Assembly: GCA_905236145.1 (NCBI GenBank) | Contig: CAJOOE010000135.1 | Span: forward strand, 1-9,269 | Length of the DNA: 9,269 nucleotides | Source of the DNA: an uncultured Selenomonadaceae bacterium | GTDB taxonomy: Bacteria; Bacillota; Negativicutes; Selenomonadales; Selenomonadaceae | Direction: 5' to 3' | Part shown: in pieces, positions 1 to 6,443 of the stretch | Layout: each line of letters begins with the position of its first letter | How positions within the stretch are numbered: the first letter of the stretch is position 1 | Program-made: the position numbers and the translations under genes | Notes under the pieces: generated by a model | Seen by the model: only the letters and a program-made list of their open reading frames with translations | What the model was told of the DNA's origin: nothing | The model's database searches: none

Positions 1-73
1 AGGTCTATCTGAATCGCACTATCAAGATAGGAACATCGAAGCTCAACGAGGTGATGCTGCCGTTGATAGAGGC
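1..73. other. Segment unrelated to the adjoining valS; probable chimera or rearrangement
   Basis: Clear valyl-tRNA synthetase sequence begins with the codons for NTTALSDIEVEH at about 74. The residues just before it in ValRS normally include an N-W-(C/D)-P motif. Here the valS frame reads GDAAVDRG instead, and neither of the other forward frames supplies the missing motif. The third forward frame (from position 3) reads VYLNRTIKIGTSKLNEVMLP and looks coding. It prefers AAG, GAG and CTG codons, whereas the neighbouring valS prefers AAA, GAA and TTG/CTT. I infer that the first ~70 bases come from another locus or genome. I cannot identify the source. Confidence 0.5.
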
Positions 74-2164
74 AACACCACCGCCCTTTCCGATATCGAA
101 GTCGAACACGTCAACGAGCAGGGACATCTTTGGCATTTGCGTTATCCTTTCAAAGACGGCAGCGGTTTTGTCGAAATTGCGACGACACGCCCGGAAACAA
201 TGCTCGGCGATACCGGCGTTGCCGTCCACCCGGACGACGAAAGATATAAAAATCTTGTCGGAAAGACTTTAATCCTGCCGATCGTCAACCGGGAAATTCC
301 GCTCTTTGCCGATGATTACGTCGATAAAGAATTTGGGACGGGTGCGGTTAAAGTCACGCCGGCTCACGACCCCAACGACTTTGAAATGGGTCTGCGTCAC
401 AATTTGGAACAGATAAAAGTCATAAACAACGACGGCACAATGTCTGAAGGCTTGGGGAAATATTCCGGGCTTGACCGATATGAGTGCAGAAAAATTTTGA
501 TTGAAGATTTGAAAGCGGCGGGCGTTCTTGTTTCGACGGAAGATCATGAACACGCCGTCGGTCACTGTTCCCGGTGCAATACGACTGTCGAACCGCTTGT
601 CAGCAAACAGTGGTTTGTAAAAATGGAATCTTTGGCAAAGCCGGCAATTGAGGCGGTAAAGTCCGGCGAAACAAAATTTGTCCCGGAGAGATTTACAAAG
701 ATTTATACAAACTGGCTTGAAAATATTCGCGACTGGTGTATAAGCCGTCAACTTTGGTGGGGTCACAGAATACCGGCGTGGTATTGCGACGACTGCGGGA
801 AAATGACCGTTTCCGCCGAAGAAGTTCATGAGTGTTCGCATTGTCACGGGAAAAATATTCGGCAAGATGAAGATGTTTTGGATACCTGGTTCAGTTCTGC
901 ACTTTGGCCTTTCTCGACTTTGGGCTGGCCGGAAAAAACTGCGGAGCTTGAAAAATTTTATCCGACAAGCGTCCTTGTCACCGGCTACGATATAATTTTC
1001 TTCTGGGTCGCCCGAATGATGATGACCGGCTTGAAATTTCCCGGCAAAGTCCCCTTCAAATACGTTTTCATTCACGGACTTGTACGCGATGAGCAAGGGA
1101 GGAAAATGTCAAAATCTCTCGGCAACGGCATAGATCCGGTTGAAGTTATCGAAAAGTACGGTGCGGACTCTCTGCGATTTATGCTTGTCACCGGCAACAC
1201 GCCCGGAAATGATTTGAGGTTTTATTGGTCGCGTGTGGAATCGGCAAGAAATTTCGCGAATAAAATTTGGAATGCGTCAAGATTTTTGATTATGAATCTT
1301 GAAAACTTCGACACGAATTTTAAACCGGCTCCGGAAGATTTGACGCTCGCGGACAAATGGATTATTTCCCGGCTCAACAAGACAAGAAACGGCGTTACGG
1401 AAAATCTTGACAAATTTGAACTCGGTGAGGCAGCCCGGCTGATGTACGAATTTATTTGGTCGGAATTTTGCGATTGGTATATCGAACTTACAAAAGCCCG
1501 TTTGTACGGCGACGACGTAAAAGCGAAAATGACCGCACTTTATGTTTTGAATACGGTTTTGGAAAAATCTTTGCGTCTGCTCCATCCTTTCATGCCGTTC
1601 ATTACCGAAGTAATCCGGCAAAAACTTCCCGGAGTCGAAGGAAGTATAATGCTTGCCGATTGGGTCGAAAAGGGCGAGATTGACGAAGAATCGGAAAATA
1701 AAATGTCTTTGATAACGGAAGTCATAAAAGTCATTCGCAATTTGAAAGCGGAAGTCGGAATCGAACCCCGCAAAAAAGCCGCCGTTGTTTTGAAGATTGC
1801 CGACGAAAAACTTGCCGAAATTTTCCGCTCAAACGTCGGCTACATTTCCGAACTCGCCGCCGCCGAGCCGGTAAATTTCTCCGCAGAAAAACCGGATCAT
1901 GCACTTGCCGGAGTTGCGGAAGGCGTTGAAATTTTCCTGCCGCTCAAAGGTTTGATCGACACGGAAAAGGAAATTGCCCGCCTTACCAAAGAATTGGAAA
2001 AACTCAAAAAAGGAATTGCCGCAACCGAAGGAAAACTCAAAAACGAAAAATTTGTCGGCAAGGCTCCGGCTGAAGTCGTTCAAGCAGAACGCGAAAAACT
2101 TGCCGCCGCGACGGAAAAAATTTCTTCGGTCGAACAGCGAATCGAACAGTTGAAAAATTTGTAA
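2..2164 (+). CDS. valS: Valyl-tRNA synthetase, N-terminally truncated
   Basis: Class I aminoacyl-tRNA synthetase that charges tRNA-Val in the cytoplasm and hydrolyses mischarged Thr-tRNA. The frame is open from the window edge, but recognisable ValRS starts only near 74. About 696 residues remain of a usual ~880, so the HIGH half of the active site is missing. Visible parts in order: the CP1 editing domain (ATTRPETMLGDT and GTGAVKVTPAHDPNDF), the catalytic return segment DWCISRQLWWGHRIPAWYC, a CxxC...CxxC pair (CDDC near 785 and CSHC near 833) that probably binds zinc, DVLDTWFSSALWPFSTLGWP, and the KMSKS loop at 1103-1117. These are followed by the anticodon-binding domain and a charged C-terminal coiled-coil arm ending in RIEQLKNL. 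The TTG at 137 is not a plausible start because editing-domain sequence precedes it. valS is often followed by folC, which is absent here; a terminator and yvcK follow instead. Confidence 0.95.
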   Translation, partial: GLSESHYQDRNIEAQRGDAAVDRGNTTALSDIEVEHVNEQGHLWHLRYPFKDGSGFVEIATTRPETMLGDTGVAVHPDDERYKNLVGKTLILPIVNREIPLFADDYVDKEFGTGAVKVTPAHDPNDFEMGLRHNLEQIKVINNDGTMSEGLGKYSGLDRYECRKILIEDLKAAGVLVSTEDHEHAVGHCSRCNTTVEPLVSKQWFVKMESLAKPAIEAVKSGETKFVPERFTKIYTNWLENIRDWCISRQLWWGHRIPAWYCDDCGKMTVSAEEVHECSHCHGKNIRQDEDVLDTWFSSALWPFSTLGWPEKTAELEKFYPTSVLVTGYDIIFFWVARMMMTGLKFPGKVPFKYVFIHGLVRDEQGRKMSKSLGNGIDPVEVIEKYGADSLRFMLVTGNTPGNDLRFYWSRVESARNFANKIWNASRFLIMNLENFDTNFKPAPEDLTLADKWIISRLNKTRNGVTENLDKFELGEAARLMYEFIWSEFCDWYIELTKARLYGDDVKAKMTALYVLNTVLEKSLRLLHPFMPFITEVIRQKLPGVEGSIMLADWVEKGEIDEESENKMSLITEVIKVIRNLKAEVGIEPRKKAAVVLKIADEKLAEIFRSNVGYISELAAAEPVNFSAEKPDHALAGVAEGVEIFLPLKGLIDTEKEIARLTKELEKLKKGIAATEGKLKNEKFVGKAPAEVVQAEREKLAAATEKISSVEQRIEQLKNL

Positions 2165-2193
2165 GTCAAAAATTTTCACGCGATGAAAAAAAA

Positions 2194-2242
2194 GGGGAGT
2201 TTCCGGAAAATTTTTTCCGGTAAAGCTCCCTTTAATTTTTTT
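2194..2242 (+). terminator. Rho-independent terminator of valS
   Basis: GGGGAG-TTT-CCGG (2194-2205) pairs with CCGG-TAAA-GCTCCC (2217-2230), with small bulges and a short AT-rich loop. The innermost part, CCGGAA/TTCCGG, is a perfect palindrome. The tract TTTAATTTTTTT follows immediately. It lies 30 bases after the valS stop and before the yvcK promoter, so it separates the two transcription units. Confidence 0.85.
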
Positions 2243-2259
2243 GCATGGGAATTTTGACG

Positions 2260-2288
2260 TTGACAGAAAAAGCAATCGCGGATAAAAT
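2260..2288 (+). promoter_or_regulatory. Sigma-A/sigma-70 type promoter for yvcK
   Basis: A perfect -35 TTGACA (2260-2265) is separated by 17 bp from TAAAAT (2283-2288), which matches the -10 consensus at five of six positions. Transcription would start near 2295 and give a leader of under 40 nt. That leader holds the ribosome binding sequence AAAGG (2317-2321), 10 nt before the yvcK ATG. No operator or riboswitch is evident in so short a leader. Confidence 0.8.
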
Positions 2289-2331
2289 TTGTAAAGACGT
2301 TGAGAAGATAATTCGGAAAGGTAAATAGAAA

Positions 2332-3630
2332 ATGTTTCATCTGTTTAAGTGGCTGTATCCCGGAATAAAATTAAAACGCCGTCTGCTGCTCTTTGCACTC
2401 GGCGTTCTCATGGTGAGTTTGGGGGCGGCACTTTTATTCAACTACAAATATCTCGATTTGCTGGAAGAAGAAATTTTCAGGCTGGTTTACACGACTTTCG
2501 GAAGTTATGATTATATGTTCACTTCGATTGTCGGAGTATTCGTCGTGACGATAGGAATTTTTTTAATGCTGTGGTCAACGCGAATGATAATACGCTCGAT
2601 AATTTCCGTACTCCTGCCGGACAATTCGGAGGCTCTGGTAGATCTGATTTACGAAAAAAGAAAATTGGAGCGAGGCCCTGCGGTCACGGTAATCGGCGGC
2701 GGTCACGGTTTGTCCGTCCTTTTACGCGGGATAAAATCTTCTACAAGCAATGTTTCCGCAGTGGTTACGGTTGCGGACGACGGGGGAAGTTCCGGCAGAC
2801 TTCGCGAAGAGCTTGGAATACTTCCGCCGGGAGATTTGAGAAACTGCCTTGTTGCCCTCGCCGATACCGAACCTTTGATGGAAAAACTTTTTCAATATCG
2901 TTTTGAAGGAAATACCGCACTTGCCGGACACAGTTTCGGAAATTTGTTTATTGCGGCGATGAACGAAGTAACCGGCGACATGGAAACGGCTTTGCAAGAG
3001 TCATCAAAAGTTCTGGCGGTCAAAGGTCGCGTTTTGCCGGCAAGCAAGGAACACGTCCGACTTGACGCGATAATGCAGGACGGGACGATTGTCGAAGGCG
3101 AATCTCAAATCCCGGAGGCTCACAAAAAAATTCGCAGGGTCAGGCTTTTCCCGAAAAAAGTTGCCGCCGTTCCCGCCGCGATTGAGGCGATAGAATCTGC
3201 GGACGCGATAATCTTGGGACCGGGCAGTCTGTATACAAGCATAATGCCGAATCTTTTGGTTGAAGGTGTCGCCCGGGCTTTGAAAAAATCGAAGGCGATA
3301 AAAATTTATATTTGCAACGTAATGACACAGCCGGGAGAAACGGACGATTATACGGTATCGGCTCATGCAAGGGCAATTTTGGAACACACCGGCGGCGGGA
3401 CGATTGATTATGTTTTGGTAAATTCGGCTCCGATTGTCGGAGAAGTTCCCGGCTCGTCACCGGTGGAAATCGACGAAGAAAAAATAAATGCGATGGGTAT
3501 GGGATTGGTGAAAGCGGATTTGATAAGTGCAAAGGAACCGGGCAGACACGATCCCGAAAAACTTTGTGCGGCGGTAATGAAGATGATTTACAATCTCCGT
3601 GCAAAGAATGACGAAAGTTTCTTGCCGTGA
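2332..3630 (+). CDS. yvcK: YvcK/CofD-like gluconeogenesis factor with N-terminal membrane anchor
   Basis: YvcK proteins bind UDP-sugars (UDP-GlcNAc in Bacillus) and are needed for growth and cell shape on gluconeogenic carbon sources. The CofD-like Rossmann core starts at about residue 115 of 432: VIGGGHGLS (120-128), ADDGGSSGRLR (148-158), LPPGDLRNC (164-172), then GHSFGNLF, LGPGSLYTS and CNVMTQPGETDDYT. Bacillus YvcK has about 317 residues. The extra ~115 here contain two predicted membrane helices (about 18-36 and 63-81) joined by an acidic loop, then a linker, so the core is probably tethered to the inner membrane. The ATG at 2332 has an upstream AAAGG. The gene stands alone between its own promoter and terminator, not in the common rapZ-yvcK-whiA cluster. 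The family call is firm; the ligand and physiological role are transferred from homologues. Confidence 0.93.
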   Translation: MFHLFKWLYPGIKLKRRLLLFALGVLMVSLGAALLFNYKYLDLLEEEIFRLVYTTFGSYDYMFTSIVGVFVVTIGIFLMLWSTRMIIRSIISVLLPDNSEALVDLIYEKRKLERGPAVTVIGGGHGLSVLLRGIKSSTSNVSAVVTVADDGGSSGRLREELGILPPGDLRNCLVALADTEPLMEKLFQYRFEGNTALAGHSFGNLFIAAMNEVTGDMETALQESSKVLAVKGRVLPASKEHVRLDAIMQDGTIVEGESQIPEAHKKIRRVRLFPKKVAAVPAAIEAIESADAIILGPGSLYTSIMPNLLVEGVARALKKSKAIKIYICNVMTQPGETDDYTVSAHARAILEHTGGGTIDYVLVNSAPIVGEVPGSSPVEIDEEKINAMGMGLVKADLISAKEPGRHDPEKLCAAVMKMIYNLRAKNDESFLP

Positions 3631-3662
3631 AATTCAATGCGATTTTTCGGCATATTTTTTTT
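3623..3662 (+). terminator. Rho-independent terminator overlapping the yvcK stop codon
   Basis: TGCCGTGAAA (3623-3632) pairs with TTTTTCGGCA (3643-3652) with one T-T mismatch and one G-T wobble, around a 10-nt loop. The tract TATTTTTTTT follows. The 5' arm contains the last codons and the stop codon of yvcK, so terminating ribosomes may affect its folding. Confidence 0.65.
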
Positions 3663-3678
3663 GCGGAAAGTTTTTTTC

Positions 3679-3707
3679 TTGACAGCATAAAGTCTAAAGA
3701 GTATAGT
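3679..3707 (+). promoter_or_regulatory. Sigma-A/sigma-70 type promoter for cbiK
   Basis: A perfect TTGACA (3679-3684), a 17-bp spacer and TATAGT (3702-3707, five of six matches to the -10 consensus). The predicted start near 3714 leaves a leader of about 38 nt, too short for a cobalamin riboswitch. Confidence 0.8.
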
Positions 3708-3712
3708 TTAGA
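3693..3712. promoter_or_regulatory. Inverted repeat over the cbiK -10 box; candidate operator
   Basis: TCTAAA (3693-3698) and its exact reverse complement TTTAGA (3707-3712) flank the 8-bp centre GAGTATAG. The repeat covers the end of the promoter spacer and the whole -10 element, as expected for a repressor site. It does not match a Fur-box consensus that I can recognise. The arms are AT-rich and only 6 bp long, so chance is possible. Confidence 0.4.
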
Positions 3713-3751
3713 AACCGTTATTAAGTTCATATTTTGGGAGGAGATTTAAAG

Positions 3752-4750
3752 ATGACCACCAAGAAAAAGTTTTTGATTGCCGCAATGGCTTGCTCAATGG
3801 CGTTGGGAGTTTCTGCGTCCACAGAGGCGGCGTATTCCCTCAATCCCGAAGTCACGACGGCTACGCGTTCCCTGCTCATTGCCTCGCAAATCGGCGTTAT
3901 GAAGTATGAAAATCCTTCAGCCGCTTTCAAGAACATGGCAAACAAGGACGCAATAGTCGTTATGAGTTTCGGCACCACTTACAAAGAAAATCGTGCGGTA
4001 ACCATTGAGGCGACGGTCAACGACATTCAAGCCGCTCATCCCGGCACAAAAGTCGTCACCGCCTTCACAAGTCATATAATAATCGATCGAATCAACAAAA
4101 ACGAAGGTATCAAATATCCCACGCCGGAAGAAGCTCTCGAAAAATTGAAAGCGGAGGGGTATACCCGTGTCGCTCTCGTTTCCCTCGACGTAATTCCGGG
4201 CATGGAGTACGACTATCAGAAAACAATTTTCCACGACTACAAAGAACAATTCAAGACAATGACTTTCGGCACTTCCCTGATCTATTGGCAGGGTCAGGAA
4301 GAACAAGCCGACGATGTTTCCGACTTCATTAAAGCACTTTTCACCCAAGTCAAGAAACCGGCGAAAGATTCCGCCGTTCTTCTCCTGGCTCACGGTACAC
4401 CTCAGCCGGCAAACGCTTACTATTCCGTAATTCAGGCGAAACTTGCGGAAGAGGGTTATAAAAACGTTTACATTTATACCGTCGAAGGTTGGCCGAATTT
4501 GGAAACCGTTATGCCGAAATTGAAGGCGGACAAAATCAAAAATGTTACGCTCGTTCCGATCATGATGGTTGCCGGCGACCACGCCAACAACGATATGGCA
4601 GGCGATGAAGAAGATTCCCACAAGACGATTTTGGAAAAAGAAGGTTTCAAAGTTTCGACTTATCTGCACGGCTTGGGCGAAAACAAGGCGATCCGTTCTC
4701 TGTACGTCAATCGTGCAAACGACGCTTGGGACGCTCTGCAGGGAAAATAA
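3752..4750 (+). CDS. cbiK: Exported sirohydrochlorin cobaltochelatase, CbiK family
   Basis: CbiK inserts Co2+ (in some species Fe2+) into sirohydrochlorin in the oxygen-independent cobalamin route. The 332-residue protein has the class II chelatase fold. Its first half carries VVMSFGTTYKENR. Its second half carries the likely metal ligands His214 (LLLAHGT), Glu245 (TVEGWPN) and His277 (GDHANNDMAG). Their spacing of 31 and 32 residues is very close to that of known CbiK His-Glu-His sites. Residues 1-26 form a signal peptide: a TTKKK n-region, the hydrophobic core FLIAAMACSMALGV, and possible cleavage after VSA (22) or TEA (26). The enzyme should therefore work outside the cytoplasm, like the periplasmic CbiK of Desulfovibrio. 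The ATG at 3752 follows GGGAGGAG (3736-3743) by 8 nt; the in-frame TTG at 3734 overlaps that site and is unlikely. The gene has its own promoter and no cob/cbi neighbours, so a role in tetrapyrrole or metal scavenging is also possible. Confidence 0.92.
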   Translation: MTTKKKFLIAAMACSMALGVSASTEAAYSLNPEVTTATRSLLIASQIGVMKYENPSAAFKNMANKDAIVVMSFGTTYKENRAVTIEATVNDIQAAHPGTKVVTAFTSHIIIDRINKNEGIKYPTPEEALEKLKAEGYTRVALVSLDVIPGMEYDYQKTIFHDYKEQFKTMTFGTSLIYWQGQEEQADDVSDFIKALFTQVKKPAKDSAVLLLAHGTPQPANAYYSVIQAKLAEEGYKNVYIYTVEGWPNLETVMPKLKADKIKNVTLVPIMMVAGDHANNDMAGDEEDSHKTILEKEGFKVSTYLHGLGENKAIRSLYVNRANDAWDALQGK

Positions 4751-4787
4751 ATTTTTTGACGCGATAAATTTTATTGAAAATTTTTTC

Positions 4788-4822
4788 GGGGGCGGACTTG
4801 AAAATCCGTCCCTCATTTTTTT
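4788..4822 (+). terminator. Terminator or attenuator between cbiK and the ABC exporter
   Basis: GGGGGCGGA (4788-4796) pairs with TCCGTCCCT (4805-4813), nine pairs including two G-T wobbles, around an 8-nt loop. CATTTTTTT follows. The T tract ends directly against GGAG (4823-4826), the ribosome binding site of the next gene. I see no convincing promoter between the cbiK stop and this hairpin, so the exporter probably relies on readthrough. Confidence 0.75.
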
Positions 4823-4833
4823 GGAGTTTGCCA

Positions 4834-5703
4834 ATGATAGAAATTTTGAATGTGATGAAAAAATTTAAAAGCGTCGGAAAGAACGGAGAGAAGAATTTTA
4901 AAACCGCAGTGAATGATATAACGCTTTCAATCGAACGCAACGAAATTTTCGGCATCTTGGGCCCCAACGGTGCCGGAAAAACGACAATGATTAAAATGTT
5001 GACCGGACAACTTGAACCGACTTCCGGGCAAATTTTTTACGACGGAAAATCTTTCGACAAAAACAAATCCGAAATAAAAAAAATGCTCGGCGTTGTTCCC
5101 CAGCACATAAATTTCGACCGGGAATTGAACGTCGAGGAAAATTTGGAATTACACGGCAGACTTTACGGAATGGAGAAATCGGAACGCCGGAGCCGTATAA
5201 ATGAACTTTTGAATTATATGGAACTTTCGGACTGCAAAAATTACAACGTGGGGAAATTGTCCGGCGGAATGAAACGGCGGCTTTTGATTGCCCGTGCCTT
5301 GATTCACCGTCCGCAAATACTTTTTTTGGACGAACCGACCGTCGCACTCGATCCGCAGGTCAGGAGAAAAATTTGGAATTTAATTGAGGATTTGTCAAAG
5401 GACGGCGTGACGATTGTTTTAACGACGCATTATATAGAGGAGGCGGAAAGTCTTTGCCGGAGAACCGCAATAATAAACGGCGGGAAACTCACGGCGACGG
5501 ACACGCCGAAAAATTTTTGCGACAGGCTCGGAAGATTTACGGTCGATTGTGAAGGGACGGCGGGAAGGTCTTGCAAATTTTTTGACGACGAAGATTCCGC
5601 GAAAAATTTTGCGTCTGCTTCCGGCGAAAATTTCAAAGTACGCCGGACGAATTTGGAAGATGTCTTTGTCGAATTGACCGGACGGGGGAGCGGATTAAAA
5701 TGA
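4834..5703 (+). CDS. ABC-2 type exporter, ATP-binding subunit
   Basis: ATPase of a two-component ABC-2 exporter (NodI/DrrA/CcmA-like group), acting on the cytoplasmic face of the inner membrane with the permease encoded next. In its 289 residues: Walker A GPNGAGKT (43-50), Q-loop Gln90 (VVPQH), signature LSGGMKRRL (142-150), Walker B ILFLDEPT with Asp166 and Glu167, and switch His199 (TTHYIEEAE). The C-terminal ~70 residues end in LEDVFVELTGRGSG, typical of this group. All catalytic residues are present, so it should hydrolyse ATP. The ATG at 4834 follows GGAG by 7 nt; an in-frame TTG at 4774 would run through the terminator hairpin and is rejected. The stop overlaps the permease start (ATGA), suggesting translational coupling. 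The exported substrate cannot be told from the sequence; drug, polysaccharide and lipid exporters share this architecture. Confidence 0.92.
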   Translation: MIEILNVMKKFKSVGKNGEKNFKTAVNDITLSIERNEIFGILGPNGAGKTTMIKMLTGQLEPTSGQIFYDGKSFDKNKSEIKKMLGVVPQHINFDRELNVEENLELHGRLYGMEKSERRSRINELLNYMELSDCKNYNVGKLSGGMKRRLLIARALIHRPQILFLDEPTVALDPQVRRKIWNLIEDLSKDGVTIVLTTHYIEEAESLCRRTAIINGGKLTATDTPKNFCDRLGRFTVDCEGTAGRSCKFFDDEDSAKNFASASGENFKVRRTNLEDVFVELTGRGSGLK

Positions 5704-6443
5704 ATTTTCGCGACATCGGAACGGTTTTTTGGCGTGATTGGATTGTCCTGAAACGCCGGTTGACAAAATTTATTTTCAGTCGAATGGTTGCCCCGCTCTT
5801 ATATTTGACAGCTTTCGGCTTGGGATTGGGCAGGAGCGTTCAAATGTCGTCCGGCAGTTATCTTGATTTCATAGTTCCGGGAATTTTGGCGTTAAACTCC
5901 ATGAATATGGGATTTCACGGAATTATCCCGGTTCATGCGGAAAGAGTTTATCACAAAAGTTTGGAAGAATATGTACTTTCTCCGATAAGTGCGGAGTCGT
6001 TTTTAATCGGCAAAATTTCCGGAGCGGTTTTGAAAAGTTTAATATCTTCCGCAATAATAATTTTGTTTGCGGAAATTTTCGGTGCCGATATAAATTTGTC
6101 TTTAATGTTGTTGCCGGTCTTGGCGATAAATTCGATAATCTTTGCGGAGATCGGTTTCTTCGCGGCAATGAAACTTTCAAGCTATGAAGAAATGGCACAG
6201 GTCAACACTTATATTTTGTTGCCGATGTCTTTTCTCTGCGGAACATTTTTTTCAACCGCCGCTTTGCCGGAAATTTTAAGATTTTTTGTCGAATGTCTGC
6301 CGCTCACTCATGCAAGTTTGATTTTGAGAAGTTTGACGGCGGGCGAAGAATTTTTGCCGGGATCGTCCGCGATTTTGGCGGGATATGCGATTGCGGGATT
6401 TTTCTTGAGTCTGTACGCCTTGAAAAAATCTCAAGACGATTGA
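5700..6443 (+). CDS. ABC-2 type exporter, permease subunit
   Basis: A 247-residue inner-membrane protein of the ABC-2 permease family (NodJ/YadH-like), partner of the ATPase whose stop codon it overlaps by 4 nt. About six membrane helices can be seen, near residues 24-44, 55-75, 106-127, 134-156, 170-190 and 218-242. The short helical N-terminus (FRDIGTVFWRDWIVLKRR) is the usual amphipathic lead-in. The family signature in the second half reads CGTFFSTAALP, followed by LPLTHASLILRSL. Length and topology are normal. Two copies with two ATPases would form the transporter. The gene ends 13 bp inside the 3' end of the convergent minus-strand ATPase gene, and I see no terminator at the junction. 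Confidence 0.92.
   Translation: MNFRDIGTVFWRDWIVLKRRLTKFIFSRMVAPLLYLTAFGLGLGRSVQMSSGSYLDFIVPGILALNSMNMGFHGIIPVHAERVYHKSLEEYVLSPISAESFLIGKISGAVLKSLISSAIIILFAEIFGADINLSLMLLPVLAINSIIFAEIGFFAAMKLSSYEEMAQVNTYILLPMSFLCGTFFSTAALPEILRFFVECLPLTHASLILRSLTAGEEFLPGSSAILAGYAIAGFFLSLYALKKSQDD

Noticed and set aside
269..1096. 275-codon minus-strand ORF antisense to valS
   Set aside because: Its residues follow the complement of conserved ValRS codons; no recognisable domain, no ribosome binding site, and a normal gene on the other strand.
2245..2328. 27-codon ORF ending 3 bp before yvcK
   Set aside because: It has no ribosome binding site and contains the yvcK promoter itself; transcription would start inside it.
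3710..3723. cre-like catabolite-control site at the cbiK transcription start
   Set aside because: About 11 of 14 positions fit a loose consensus, but it misses the leading T and other key bases, and cbiK is not an obvious target.
3140..3730. 196-codon minus-strand ORF antisense to the yvcK 3' end and cbiK promoter
   Set aside because: Shadow frame with no domain and no plausible start context; its upper end lies within the cbiK leader.
3708..3751. Cobalamin riboswitch ahead of cbiK
   Set aside because: The leader is only about 38 nt and has none of the conserved B12-box sequence. None was seen in 7223-7423 either.
3917..4834. 305-codon minus-strand ORF antisense to cbiK
   Set aside because: Composition is rich in Phe, Asn and Arg as expected for a codon shadow; the cbiK frame has full family motifs.
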